From Streptomyces tendae (GTDB taxonomy: Bacteria > Actinomycetota > Actinomycetes > Streptomycetales > Streptomycetaceae): a DNA stretch of 64,000 nucleotides. The stretch covers positions 5,270,001 through 5,334,000 of the forward strand of contig NZ_CP043959.1 of assembly GCF_008632955.1 (NCBI RefSeq), in the 5' to 3' direction. Positions 25,601 through 33,756 of this stretch are shown piece by piece. Within the stretch, counting starts at the first letter, position 1, and every line of letters begins with the position of its first letter. Made by a program: the position numbers and the translations under genes. The notes under the pieces are model-generated. The model had not been told where the DNA came from, did no database searches, and saw only the letters and a list, made by a program, of their open reading frames with translations.

Positions 25601-25771
25601 CGGCGAGGCGCCCTGGTAGGGCGCGATCACGGAGACCATGGGCAGTTCGATGGTGGGCAGGAGCTGCTGTTTCAGCTGTGGAATCGCGATCGCCCCGAAG
25701 ACGAGCGCGATGATCGACATCAGTCCGATCAGCGCCCGTTGCGCGAGGCTGAATCTGGACAGCCAGGACAT
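22655..25771 (-). CDS. RND-family multidrug/efflux permease
   Basis: The 1038-residue protein has the AcrB/HAE1 pattern: an N-terminal helix, a ~300-residue extracytoplasmic loop, six helices, then the same arrangement repeated. The TM4 proton-relay motif is visible in GRVVDDSIVVLENI, and GALTIAIG and VPAMIGMLMLIGIVVTNAIVLIDLI mark the two halves. It exports small molecules using the proton gradient in families with known partners. Here no membrane-fusion protein or outer channel is adjacent, as expected in a Gram-positive organism. The C-terminus is a basic tail. The gene converges with nadA and lies 166 bases after the two-component pair on the same strand. Confidence 0.92.
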   Translation of the reverse strand: MSWLSRFSLAQRALIGLMSIIALVFGAIAIPQLKQQLLPTIELPMVSVIAPYQGASPDVVEKQVVEPIEDSLEAVDGISGVTSKASEGTAVIMASFDFGNNTQQLVADVQQAVNRAGARLPSGVDPQVVAGSTDDIPTVVLAVTSDQDQQALADQLDRTVVPALKGIDGVGQVQVDGVRDLQVTVVPDAAKLARAGLSTQSIAQALQAGGATVPAGSFDENGANRTVQVGGGFTSVRQIQDLMVTAAPGAGKPVRLGDVATVRQEEAGSDSLTRTNGRPSLAVMATMDHDGSAVAISEAVEDKLPELREDLGDGATLTVVSDQGPAVSKAIEGLTTEGALGLLFAVLVILVFLASVRSTLVTAVSIPLSVVLALIVLWTRDLSLNMLTLGALTIAIGRVVDDSIVVLENIKRHLGYGEERQAAIMNAVREVAGAVTSATLTTVAVFLPIGLVGGMVGELFGSFSLTVTAALLASLLVSLTVVPVLSYWFLRPPKGTPEDAEQARRLAEEKEARSRLQRTYVSVLRFATRRRLASVAIAVVVLIATFAMAPLLKTNFFDAGEQQVLTVQQKLKPGTSLAATDAQAKKVERLLDDTEGVRDYQVTVGSSGFMAAFGGGTDTNQATYQVMLEDSASSADVRDSLEKGLGELDGIGTTTVAAGDGFGSQDLSVVVKAADAQVLRKAAEQVRDAVASLDDVTDVTSDLSQSVPRISVKPTDKAAAAGFDAQTLGTAVAQSVKGTPVGKAVLDDAERDVVIRSARPATTADQLRELRLGAVKLGDIATVQVVDGPVSMTRIDGQRAATVTARPVGDNTGAVGTELQTKIDELTLPAGATAEIGGVTEDQDEAFVNLGLAMLAAIAIVFMLLVGTFRSLAQPLILLVSIPFAATGAIGLLLVTGTPMGVPAMIGMLMLIGIVVTNAIVLIDLINQYRKQGYGVVEAVLEGGRHRLRPILMTALATVFALLPMALGVTGEGGFIAQPLAVVVIGGLITSTLLTLLLVPTLYAMLELRKERRAKKRAAKRETAAQQRTPEKPAPAQV

Positions 25772-25936
25772 GGGTCAGGGTCTCTTTTCCGTCGAGCGGC
25801 GAAAGTCCGGCAGGCGGCCGCGCGCACAGTGGGCGGCCCGCTCTACACCCTGAGCCATGGCGGAGGGCCGATCCGTAGACCCGAGGTCCAATCTCTCCGG
25901 GGGCGCGTACTCCCGCCGCAGTACGCCCGCCGGGGC

Positions 25937-26620
25937 TCAGTCCACCCTTGGACGGACCAGTCCGGACTCGTAGGCGATCACCACGAGCTGCGCACGGTCG
26001 CGGGCTCCCAGCTTGGCCATGGCGCGGTTGACGTGCGTCTTCACGGTGAGAGGGCTGACCTCGAGGCGTTCGGCGATCTCGTCGTTGGAGTGGCCGCCCG
26101 CGACCTGGACGAGCACCTCCCGCTCGCGCACGGTGAGCGAGCCGAGGCGCTCGGCGCGGTCGGGATCGCGGTCGGGGCCGGAGGGGCCCTCCTGGGCGAG
26201 GAAGCGGGCGATCAGGCCCTTCGTGGCCACCGGGGACAGCAGTGCCTCGCCTCCGGCGGCGATGCGGACCGCGCCGAGCATCTCGCCGGGTTCGGAGCCC
26301 TTGCCGAGGAACCCGGAGGCGCCGGCCCGCAGCGACTGCACCACGTAGTCGTCGACCTCGAAGGTCGTCAGTATCACCACCCGCACCCCGGAGAGCGCGG
26401 GGTCGGCGCTGATCTCGCGGGTGGCGGCGAGCCCGTCGGTGCCGGGCATGCGGATGTCCATGAGGACGACGTCGGGGAGGTGCTCGCGCGCCAGCCGGAC
26501 CGCCTCCGCGCCGTCGGACGCCTCGCCCACCACCTCCATGTCCGGCTCGGAGTCGACGAGGACGCGGAAGGCGCTGCGCAGCAGGGCCTGGTCGTCGGCG
26601 AGCAGGACACGGATCGTCAT
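25937..26620 (-). CDS. NarL/FixJ-type response regulator
   Basis: The 227-residue protein begins MTIRVLLADDQALLRSAFRVL at the ATG at 26620. The receiver domain (1-120) has the acidic pair in ADDQ, the phosphoacceptor Asp in VVLMDIRMPGTDG, and the conserved lysine in GFLGKGS. A LuxR-type helix-turn-helix occupies about 160-220 (LTVREREVLVQVAGGHSNDEIAERLEVSPLTVKTHV). It lies 22 bases after the histidine kinase gene on the same strand. The nearby RND permease is a plausible target by position. Input signal is unknown. Confidence 0.93.
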   Translation of the reverse strand: MTIRVLLADDQALLRSAFRVLVDSEPDMEVVGEASDGAEAVRLAREHLPDVVLMDIRMPGTDGLAATREISADPALSGVRVVILTTFEVDDYVVQSLRAGASGFLGKGSEPGEMLGAVRIAAGGEALLSPVATKGLIARFLAQEGPSGPDRDPDRAERLGSLTVREREVLVQVAGGHSNDEIAERLEVSPLTVKTHVNRAMAKLGARDRAQLVVIAYESGLVRPRVD

Positions 26621-26642
26621 GCGGTCTCCAGCGGGGCGTCGG

Positions 26643-27866
26643 TCACGGGCGGCCGCCCGGGGCGGTGGAGGTGCGGGGTTCGACGGGCAGGATCGCATGC
26701 ACGCGGAAGCCGCCGCCGTAGCGGGGGCCGGTGGTCAGGGTGCCGCGCAGGGCGGTGACGCGTTCCCGCATGCCGAGCAGGCCGTGCCCGCCGCCGGGGG
26801 TGTGCTCGTGGCCCCCGTCGCTGCCGTCGTCGAGCACCGTGACCTCGATGTGCGGTCCGACGCGTACGACGCTGACCTCGGCCCGCGCGCCGGCCCCGGC
26901 GTGCCTCTGCACGTTGGTCAGCGCCTCCTGGATGATCCGGTACGCCGCCAGGTCGACGGCGGCCGGCAGTTCGGTGCCCTGGTCGGCGCGGGCCACCTCG
27001 ACGCGCAGGCCGGCGTTGCGGAAGGTGCCGGCGAGTTCGTCGAGGCGGTCCAGTCCGGGAGCCGGCTCGGTGGGCGCCTCCGGGTCGCCGGACTGGCGCA
27101 GCAGGCCGACGGTGGCACGCAGTTCGCCGAGCGCGTGCCGGCTGGCCTCGCGGACGTGGGCGAGGGCCTCCTTGGCCTGGTCGGGCCGCTTGTCCATGAC
27201 GTGGGCGGCGACCCCGGCCTGGACGTTGACCAGGGCGATGTGGTGGGCGACCACGTCGTGCAGGTCGCGGGCGATGCGCAGGCGCTCCTCGGCGACCCGG
27301 CGGCGGGCCTCTTCCTCCCGGGTGCGTTCGGCCCGTTCGGCGCGCTCGCGGATGGCCTGGACGAAGGCACGGCGGCTGCGCACGGCGTCCCCGGCGGTGG
27401 CGCCGATCCCGGTCCAGGCCAAGATCGCCAGGTTCTCCTGGGCGTACCAGGGCAGGGGTCCCGCGGCCATCGCGGTGCCGGTCAGGACGGTCATGGTGAG
27501 CAGGCCGAGCCGCCAGGTGGTGGGGCGGTCGGTGGTGGCGGCGACGGTGTAGAGGGCGATCACCGCGCACATGGCGACGGGCGCGCGGGGGTCGCCGGTG
27601 ACGGACTCGACGACGGAGAGACCGCCGGCCACACCCAGCACCGTACGGGGGGCGCGGCGCCGGAAGACGAGCGCGGCGGCGCCGAGCGTCATCAGGACCA
27701 GGCTGAGCGGGTCGGGGGTGCGCAGACCCCAGCGGACCCCCTCGGGGTCGTGCGGGTCGACGAACGACCCCGCGACCATGCACAGCAGGACGCCGGCGGC
27801 CAGCGCCGCGTCCACTGCGGTGGGGTGGGCCCGCGCCCGGCACCGGGCGCGCGTCAGGGTGCTCAC
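26643..27866 (-). CDS. sensor histidine kinase (NarL partner, HisKA_3 type)
   Basis: The 407-residue kinase has four to five N-terminal membrane helices (about residues 20-165) with almost no extracytoplasmic loop, so it probably senses a membrane-related signal. The dimerisation helix has the phosphoacceptor histidine in RIARDLHDVVAHHIALVNVQAG. The ATPase domain has the N-box YRIIQEALTNVQRHA and G-boxes VLDDGSDGG and GHGLLGMRERV. It starts at the ATG at 27866 and precedes the response regulator by 22 bases. Confidence 0.92.
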   Translation of the reverse strand: MSTLTRARCRARAHPTAVDAALAAGVLLCMVAGSFVDPHDPEGVRWGLRTPDPLSLVLMTLGAAALVFRRRAPRTVLGVAGGLSVVESVTGDPRAPVAMCAVIALYTVAATTDRPTTWRLGLLTMTVLTGTAMAAGPLPWYAQENLAILAWTGIGATAGDAVRSRRAFVQAIRERAERAERTREEEARRRVAEERLRIARDLHDVVAHHIALVNVQAGVAAHVMDKRPDQAKEALAHVREASRHALGELRATVGLLRQSGDPEAPTEPAPGLDRLDELAGTFRNAGLRVEVARADQGTELPAAVDLAAYRIIQEALTNVQRHAGAGARAEVSVVRVGPHIEVTVLDDGSDGGHEHTPGGGHGLLGMRERVTALRGTLTTGPRYGGGFRVHAILPVEPRTSTAPGGRP

Positions 27867-27959
27867 GGCTGCTTGCGGTGACCGGGGCGGACGCCCGTGC
27901 GGCGCACCCCGGTTCCCCCCTCTCTGCGGACGATTCGACCAGGTCTTCCCGGGACGCCC

Positions 27960-28241
27960 TCAGGTGCCCGGGATGAGGCCGTCGTCGGTCAGGAGGTCAC
28001 GGACCTCCTCGAGGGTGGCGTCGGGGGACGGCAGGATGAGGTCGGACGGCTCCAGGGAGTCGTCCGGCACCGGCTCGCCCAGCTCGTGCACCTTGTCCAG
28101 CAGTGCCTTGAGCGTCGCGCGGAAGCCGGGACCGTCGCCGTTCTCCATCTCGGCGAGCAGTTCCTCGTCCAGCTTGTTCAGCTCGGCGAGCCGGCTCTCG
28201 GCCAGCGTCACCTGCCCCTCCCCCATGATCCGTACGATCAT
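27960..28241 (-). CDS. pspAA: PspA-associated protein PspAA
   Basis: A 93-residue acidic protein (MIVRIMGEGQVTLAES..., ending DLLTDDGLIPGT) located 20 bases downstream of pspA. It matches the PspAA family, which accompanies PspA in actinobacteria and cyanobacteria. It has no membrane helix. It is thought to work with PspA in membrane maintenance; the mechanism is not established. Position 3' of pspA on the same strand supports a two-gene unit. Confidence 0.85.
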   Translation of the reverse strand: MIVRIMGEGQVTLAESRLAELNKLDEELLAEMENGDGPGFRATLKALLDKVHELGEPVPDDSLEPSDLILPSPDATLEEVRDLLTDDGLIPGT

Positions 28242-28261
28242 GTCGCCCTCCTCGGCGTGGG

Positions 28262-29065
28262 CTACTGCTTGTCGAAGCGCGGGGTGTCCTGCGGCTGCTG
28301 CTGGGCCTGGGGCTGGGCCTCTCCCTGGCCGCCCTCGATGGCCTGCCGGTCACCGGAGCCGCCGCCGGCCAGCTCGGCCTTCATGCGCTGCAGTTCCAGC
28401 TCCACGTCCGTGCCGCCGGAGAGGCGGTCCAGCTCGGCCTGGATGTCGTCCTTGTGCATGCCGGACTGGTCGTCGAGGGCGCCGGAGGCGAGCAGTTCGT
28501 CGATCGCGCCGGCCCGCGCCTGGAGCTGGGCGGTCTTGTCCTCGGCGCGCTGGATCGCCAGGCCGACGTCGCCCATCTCCTCGGAGATGCCGGAGAAGGC
28601 CTCGCCGATCCGGGTCTGCGCCTGCGCGGCGGTGTAGGTGGCCTTGATGGTCTCCTTCTTGGTGCGGAAGGCGTCCACCTTGGCCTGGAGCCGCTGCGCC
28701 GCGAGGGTCAGCTTCTCCTCCTCGCCCTGGAGCGTGGCGTGCTGCGTCTCCAGGTCCGTCACCTGCTGCTGGAGCGCGGCGCGGCGGGAGAGCGCCTCGC
28801 GCGCCAGGTCCTCGCGGCCGAGCGCGAGCGCCTTGCGGCCCTGGTCCTCCAGCTTGCCCGACTGGGACTGGAGCTGGTTGAGCTGGAGCTCCAGCCGCTT
28901 GCGGGAGGTCGCCACGTCGGCGACGCCCCGGCGGACCTTCTGGAGCAGTTCCAGCTGCTTCTGGTACGAGTAATCGAGGGTTTCGCGCGGGTCCTCGGCC
29001 CGGTCAAGGGCCTTGTTCGCCTTCGCGCGGAAGATCATCCCCATACGCTTCATGACACCGCTCAT
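28262..29065 (-). CDS. pspA: PspA/IM30 family membrane-stress protein
   Basis: PspA/IM30 proteins assemble on damaged membranes and limit proton leakage. From the ATG at 29065 the product has 267 residues. It is almost wholly alpha-helical coiled coil, with an amphipathic N-terminal helix (GVMKRMGMIFRAKANKALDRAEDP) and the conserved PRETLDYSYQKQLELLQKVRRGVADV. The Gln/Pro-rich tail (QPQAQQQPQDTP) is an extension. The open frame upstream is probably leader. It is divergent from the DUF3043 gene. Confidence 0.92.
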   Translation of the reverse strand: MSGVMKRMGMIFRAKANKALDRAEDPRETLDYSYQKQLELLQKVRRGVADVATSRKRLELQLNQLQSQSGKLEDQGRKALALGREDLAREALSRRAALQQQVTDLETQHATLQGEEEKLTLAAQRLQAKVDAFRTKKETIKATYTAAQAQTRIGEAFSGISEEMGDVGLAIQRAEDKTAQLQARAGAIDELLASGALDDQSGMHKDDIQAELDRLSGGTDVELELQRMKAELAGGGSGDRQAIEGGQGEAQPQAQQQPQDTPRFDKQ

Positions 29066-29361
29066 GGGCTTCGCGCGCCCCCTTCTGACGGACTCCAGCT
29101 CCAGCACCTGCGACAGAACCCACAGTACGGGCCCTGCATCCATTACCGCACTGTTCGGGGACGGATGCGCTCATCCCCAAGGACGACTGAGTACCCTCCC
29201 GGTCCGGCGTGAGGAGTAGGTGGTTCCCCAGGGCGGCCCGCCGGTCGTCCCGGAGACCCCCGCTACGTCCCCATCTGTCCTAGGGAAAGACGTCCGGTGT
29301 TGCCGGATCGTTCCCCGCGGCGCTGGGGTCCAACCCCGGCCACCCCGTACCCTTGGGTTTT

Positions 29362-29961
29362 GTGTTCCGTAGCCGTGCCAAGGAAGAGAAGGCGTCCGCC
29401 GCCGACAAGGCGACGATGACCGACTCCAATCAGCCCCGTCACCCCGAGGCCCCCAAGGGCCGCCCCACGCCCAAGCGCAGCGCGGCCCAGTCGCAGCGCC
29501 GCAGCGTGGCCAACACGAGCATGACGCGCAAGGACGCCTCCAAGCGTCAGCGCGAGGAGCGCCGTGCCGCACTGGAGCGTCAGCGCCAGGCGCTGGCCAG
29601 CGGCGACGAGCGTTACCTGCCCGCGCGCGACAAGGGGCCGGTGCGCCGGTTCGCCCGCGACTACGTGGACTCGCGGTTCAACATCGCGGAGTACTTCCTG
29701 CCGATGGCCGTGGTCATCCTCGTGCTGAGCCTGGTCCAGGTGCCGCAGCTGCAGAACATCGCGCTGCTGCTGTGGCTCGTGGTCATCGTGATGATCGTGC
29801 TCGACTCGATCGTGACCGGCTTCCGGCTGAAGAAGACGCTCGCCGAGCGCTTCCCGGACGAGAACCGGCGCGGCGCGGTCGCCTACGCCCTGATGCGCAC
29901 GCTCCAGATGCGCCGGCTGCGGCTGCCCAAGCCCCAGGTCAAGCGCGGGGAGCGGCCCTGA
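29362..29961 (+). CDS. DUF3043 membrane protein
   Basis: The 199-residue protein starts at the GTG at 29362. The sequence TACCCT ends seven bases earlier, so the message may be leaderless. The N-terminal half is very basic and probably nucleic-acid- or ribosome-facing (TPKRSAAQSQRRSVANTSMTRKDASKRQREER is interrupted by polar residues). Two membrane helices follow (FLPMAVVILVLSLVQV; IALLLWLVVIVMIVLDSIV), then a basic tail. This is the layout of DUF3043 proteins, universal in actinobacteria and of unknown role. It is coupled to the methyltransferase gene downstream. Confidence 0.87.
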   Translation: MFRSRAKEEKASAADKATMTDSNQPRHPEAPKGRPTPKRSAAQSQRRSVANTSMTRKDASKRQREERRAALERQRQALASGDERYLPARDKGPVRRFARDYVDSRFNIAEYFLPMAVVILVLSLVQVPQLQNIALLLWLVVIVMIVLDSIVTGFRLKKTLAERFPDENRRGAVAYALMRTLQMRRLRLPKPQVKRGERP

Positions 29962-30722
29962 GCACGACGCCGTTCACGGACGGCACGGCGCGGGGCCTGC
30001 CGAGCGGGCTCGGCGGACTGCGTGACGTCGTCCGCGAGGAGCTGGTGGCCCGCCAGCTGGAGGAGCAGATAGTGGGGCGCTTCCCGGTCGGGCGGCGGCT
30101 GCGTGTGCTCGACGTCGGCATGGGCCGGGGGGCGCAGGCGCTCCGGCTGGCCCGGGCCGGCCATCAGGTCACGGGTGTCGAGCAGGACGCAGCGTCGATC
30201 ACGGCCGCCCGGGAGACCTTCGCCGGGGAGCCCGAGGGCATCCGGGAGCGGATGCGCATCATCGAGGGCCATGCCGGGGACACCGGTGTGCACTTCCTGC
30301 CGGGCAGCTTCGACGTCGTGCTCTGTCATGGCGTGCTCATGGACGACGTCGAGGAGCCGGACGCGCTGCTCGCCGGGGTGGCGCGGATGCTGGCGCCCGG
30401 CGGGATGCTGTCCCTGCTGGTGCGCAACGGCGACGCCGCCGCGATGCGGGCGGGGCTGTCCGGCGACTGGGCCTGCGCGCTGGCGGCGTTCTGCCCGCCC
30501 ACGGCGTCCTACGGGCTGAAGCGGCTGACCGCGACCCTCGCCGGGATCGGGGCGCCGCTGCACACGTGGTACGGCGTGCGGGTCTTCACCGACACGGTGG
30601 CGGACGACGCGGTGCTCCCCGACGACCTCGACGCGGTGCTCGCGGTCGAGGACCGGGCCGGGCGGACGGACCCCTACCGGGGCGTCGCCTCGCTGCTGCA
30701 CCTGTGCGGGGTCCGGGGCTGA
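29958..30722 (+). CDS. class I SAM-dependent methyltransferase, apparent CTG start
   Basis: The 254-residue protein contains the Rossmann methyltransferase motifs: LRVLDVGMGRGAQAL (SAM-binding loop), VTGVEQDAASI, FDVVLCHGVLMDDVEEPDALL and PGGMLSLLVRN. The best start is CTG at 29958, overlapping the TGA of the previous gene, with GGGGAG five bases upstream. No ATG or GTG near there fits the conserved beginning STTPFTDGTARGLPSGLGGL; the next in-frame GTG would truncate it. The methyl acceptor is unknown. Coupled expression with the DUF3043 gene is likely. Confidence 0.85.
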   Translation: MSTTPFTDGTARGLPSGLGGLRDVVREELVARQLEEQIVGRFPVGRRLRVLDVGMGRGAQALRLARAGHQVTGVEQDAASITAARETFAGEPEGIRERMRIIEGHAGDTGVHFLPGSFDVVLCHGVLMDDVEEPDALLAGVARMLAPGGMLSLLVRNGDAAAMRAGLSGDWACALAAFCPPTASYGLKRLTATLAGIGAPLHTWYGVRVFTDTVADDAVLPDDLDAVLAVEDRAGRTDPYRGVASLLHLCGVRG

Positions 30723-30790
30723 GGGCTCAGCCCCGGCAGCGGACGCGGCCCCGCCGGCGGGGCGGGGTGACCCGCGGCCCGCCCCAGGGC

Positions 30791-31033
30791 TCACGCCCCG
30801 TCGTCGGCGGCTTCGGTCTCCGTCTCCGTCTCCGCGTGAAGGCTCATCGGACCGTAGATCTCCGTGCTGTCCTCCGAGAGGCGCACCTGGTCGGCGCCGC
30901 CCTCCAGGAGGGCCTTCCAGTTCTCCCCGATCCAGGACTCGGCGTCCCCCTGCGTGGGGAACTCCTCCGGCGGCACCGCGGGCTCGACCTGCGTCCCGTC
31001 GGCCTTCTCGAACCGCCACGTCCATGCCGCCAT
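30791..31033 (-). CDS. small conserved hypothetical protein
   Basis: An 80-residue acidic protein: MAAWTWRFEKADGTQVEP..., a central WIGENWKALLEGGADQVRLSED, and a Glu/Thr-rich tail. It has no membrane segment. Trp-rich beta and helical elements suggest a small folded domain. Converges with the methyltransferase gene and diverges from the cobU fusion. From memory, such proteins are widespread in Streptomyces. Function unknown. Confidence 0.75.
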   Translation of the reverse strand: MAAWTWRFEKADGTQVEPAVPPEEFPTQGDAESWIGENWKALLEGGADQVRLSEDSTEIYGPMSLHAETETETEAADDGA

Positions 31034-31148
31034 GTACGCCTCCCATGGTGTGAGCTCACTGCACGACAGAAGCCGGATCTTGGTCCGGCTCCTGACCAAG
31101 AGCGTAGTCGGACGGGCATCGGCTGTGGGGAAAGGTGAGAATCGGGGC

Positions 31149-32348
31149 GTGGAACTGACTCTGCTCGGCACCGGTGCCCCCGCGGGACTGCCCCGCCCCG
31201 ACTGTCCCTGCGCCGCGTGCGCGTGCGCGCTCGGCCCGGACGCGCGGGCGGCGACCTCGCTGCTGGTGGACGGCGCGCTGCTGCTCGACCTGACGCCGGG
31301 CGCGGCCTTCGCCGCCGCCCGTGCGGGACGATCGCTGGGCGGGGTGCGCCAGGTGCTGCTGTCGCACCCGCACGACGGCCCGGCGGTGGAGGTGCCGGCC
31401 GGGCTGCCGCAGCCGGGACGGGTCCCGGACGGGCGGGAGTTGGCGCTGCTGACGGGGCATCGGGTGCGGGCGGTGGCGATGGACGCGCCCGGCACCGGGT
31501 ACGCGGTGACCGGTCCGGACGGGCAGCGGCTGCTGTACCTGCCGCCGGGCGGGGCGCCGGCCGGGCTGGAGGCGCCTGCCGAGCCGTACGCGATGGTGGT
31601 GCTGGACGTCCTGGGGCGTCCGGACGCGCTGGCGCGGCTGCGGGAGGTGGGCGCGGTGGTCCCCACCACGGACGTGATCGCCGTCCATCTGGACCACGAC
31701 GTGCCGCCGGGCGCCGAGGTGCGGCGCCGGCTGGCGGCGGCCGGGGCGCGTGCCGTGCCGGACGGCACCACGCTGGAGGTCGGCGCCTACGAGGACGTGC
31801 CGGACGTGCCGCGGCGCACCCTGGTGCTGGGCGGGGCCCGTTCGGGCAAGTCGGTGGAGGCGGAGCGGCGCCTCGAGGCGTTCCCCGAGGTGCTGTACGT
31901 GGCGACCGGCGGCTCGCGCAACGGGGACACCGAGTGGGCGTCACGGGTGTCCGCGCACCAGGAACGGCGGCCGGGTTCCTGGCGCACGGTGGAGACCTGT
32001 GATCTGGTCCCGCTGTTCAAGGACGACGGCCCGCCCCTCCTGGTCGACTGCCTGTCGCTGTGGCTGACGGACGCGATGGACGCGGTGGGCGCGTGGGACG
32101 ACGCGGAGTGGGCGGACGGCGGCGAGCGGGCCCTGCGGGAGCGGGTGCGGGCGCTGACGGACGCGGTGCGCGAGACCCGGCGCACCGTGGTCGCCGTCTC
32201 CAACGAGGTCGGCTCGGGCATCGTCCCGGCCACCGCGTCCGGGCGCCGCTACCGCGACGAACTGGGCCGCCTGAACGCGGCGTTCGCCCAGGAGTGCGAG
32301 CAGGTCCTCCTGGTGGTGGCGGGCCAGGCACTGGTCCTGCGGGGCTGA
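31149..32348 (+). CDS. cobU: metallo-beta-lactamase-fold domain fused to CobU
   Basis: Residues about 220-399 are the bifunctional adenosylcobinamide kinase / adenosylcobinamide-phosphate guanylyltransferase: P-loop LVLGGARSGKSVEAE, VLYVATG, SRVSAHQERRPGSWRTVE with the guanylylated histidine, and VVAVSNEVGSGIVP. Residues 1 to about 215 resemble an MBL fold (VELTLLGTGAPAG, CPCAACACA, LLDLTPG, LLSHPHDG). The usual HxHxDH metal site is reduced to SHPHDG, so hydrolase function is uncertain. It starts at the GTG at 31149 after AAAGGTGAG. It works with CobT and CobS, encoded 2-5 kb downstream, in the lower-ligand assembly of cobalamin. Confidence 0.92.
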   Translation: MELTLLGTGAPAGLPRPDCPCAACACALGPDARAATSLLVDGALLLDLTPGAAFAAARAGRSLGGVRQVLLSHPHDGPAVEVPAGLPQPGRVPDGRELALLTGHRVRAVAMDAPGTGYAVTGPDGQRLLYLPPGGAPAGLEAPAEPYAMVVLDVLGRPDALARLREVGAVVPTTDVIAVHLDHDVPPGAEVRRRLAAAGARAVPDGTTLEVGAYEDVPDVPRRTLVLGGARSGKSVEAERRLEAFPEVLYVATGGSRNGDTEWASRVSAHQERRPGSWRTVETCDLVPLFKDDGPPLLVDCLSLWLTDAMDAVGAWDDAEWADGGERALRERVRALTDAVRETRRTVVAVSNEVGSGIVPATASGRRYRDELGRLNAAFAQECEQVLLVVAGQALVLRG

Positions 32349-32712
32349 CGAGGCGCCCGCGACGCCTTGAGGAGCCGTCGCAACGCCCTCGTTCCGCGCC
32401 GACCGGCACCCGGCCTCCCGCACGGACCGCAGGGCAACGGCTCCTGGGACCACGGCCCTTGCTCACTTGGATGACCGGGCAGCGGGCCGCCGACCACGGC
32501 ACGGGGCGCTGGTGGACCGGCGACGGGACCGCCGGAGCACGGGCCGGGACGAGCCGGTGACTCGGCAACGGGCCCGCCCAGCACCCCGGCCTTGTACACG
32601 AACCCGCCGGCGGGTTCCCCGGCCACGACCTGGCCCGCCCGGGCCGGCCGGTGGTGGTCTGCCGGGGCGGCGCGGGGCGCGGGAGGCTCGCGGACGGGAT
32701 GGGCGGGCATAG
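32349..32712. other. intergenic region without supported gene
   Basis: A 364-base gap between the convergent cobU fusion and methyltransferase genes. Several frames are open because of GC content, but none has a ribosome site, a start and a sensible protein. Proline/Arg-rich translations indicate shadow ORFs. Short GGCCCGCCCGGGC-type self-complementary tracts are present and may terminate both transcripts. Confidence 0.4.
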
Positions 32713-33756
32713 TCACGGTTTGCGGGCGATGACCCGGTAGGTGTTGGCGAACGGGGTGTGGCGGGCCAGGGGGGCGAGGGCCAGGTCGGCCGCCGCGGCG
32801 GCGACGACCAGCGGGGTCCCCGCGCTCAGCAGCACCGTCCGCAGGCGCTGTTGCGCCGGTGAGGGCGGGACCGCCCGCCAGGGGGTGTCCGGGGCGGGCA
32901 GCGCGTGGGAGAGCGCGAGGGCGGTCAGGCCGGCCAGGTCGTGCGGCACGTGTGCGGCGCGGTGCCCGGCGGTGACGATCTCGCAGCCGCGTGCCAGGAG
33001 TTCCTCGCGGAGGTTGCGGCGGGGCAGCAGGTGCAGCCTGCGGGGCTGGTCGTAGGGCAGCCACCAGCGGCCGAACAGCGCGGCGTACGCGCAGCGGGGG
33101 TCGAGGGTCTCGATCAGCAGGTGGCCGCCGGGGCGCAGCGCGTCAAGGGCGGCGTGCAGTTCGGCGCGCGGGTCGGTGGTGCGCTCCAGGTGGTGCAGCA
33201 GGCTGACCACGTCGTAGCGGCCGGCCAGCCGGGCCAGCACCCGCGGGTCGGTGAGCGGCCCGACGTGCGCCTCCTCCACCCACCCGAGGTCACGGGCCCG
33301 CTCCACACGCACGGTGAGGTCGGTGCCGTCGAACGCGGTGTACGGGAAGAACTCCCGGGCGGTCTGCGGGAATCGGGCGAGTCCGGTGCCGACGTCCAGC
33401 CAGCTCTCCGGCTCACCGAAGGGCAGCATCGCGCGGGCGGCGGCGCGGCGGCGGTGCCGTACGGCGTGCAGGGCGAGGACCCGTTCGGTGGCGGGGTCGC
33501 GGGGGGCGCCGCGCACGGCCCGCCGGTAGAAGGCCAGGCCCTCGGGGGTGAGCCGGGGGTTCTGGAAGGTGTGCCCGCAGTCGCGGCACTCGTCGACGGT
33601 GAACAGTCCGGGCCGGTGCCGGCGCAGGTCCCCCGTTCTCAGCCGGGTCCGCAGCCGCGCGGAGCCGCACCAGGGGCAGTCCGCGCGGCGCGGTTCGTGC
33701 ACCCGGGCGGAGCCGTGCGGGGCGGGGAACGCGGTGTCGGAGGCGGTGGCGGACAT
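32713..33756 (-). CDS. zinc-ribbon class I methyltransferase
   Basis: From the ATG at 33756 the product has 347 residues. An N-terminal zinc ribbon is formed by CPWCGS (about residue 28) and CRDCGH (about 60). A methyltransferase domain follows: ESWLDVGTGLARFP, FDGTDLTVRVERA, YDVVSLLHHLERTTDPR, LRPGGHLLIETLDP. A hydrophobic stretch near the C-terminus (TPLVVAAAAADLALAPLA) might be a membrane anchor. The layout resembles methyltransferases of sugar or lipid metabolism, but the substrate is unknown. It diverges from cobT. Confidence 0.87.
   Translation of the reverse strand: MSATASDTAFPAPHGSARVHEPRRADCPWCGSARLRTRLRTGDLRRHRPGLFTVDECRDCGHTFQNPRLTPEGLAFYRRAVRGAPRDPATERVLALHAVRHRRRAAARAMLPFGEPESWLDVGTGLARFPQTAREFFPYTAFDGTDLTVRVERARDLGWVEEAHVGPLTDPRVLARLAGRYDVVSLLHHLERTTDPRAELHAALDALRPGGHLLIETLDPRCAYAALFGRWWLPYDQPRRLHLLPRRNLREELLARGCEIVTAGHRAAHVPHDLAGLTALALSHALPAPDTPWRAVPPSPAQQRLRTVLLSAGTPLVVAAAAADLALAPLARHTPFANTYRVIARKP

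Noticed and set aside
32060..32560. 166-codon plus-strand ORF after cobU
   Set aside because: It overlaps the 3' end of cobU in a different frame, with Gly/Arg-rich composition and no ribosome site.
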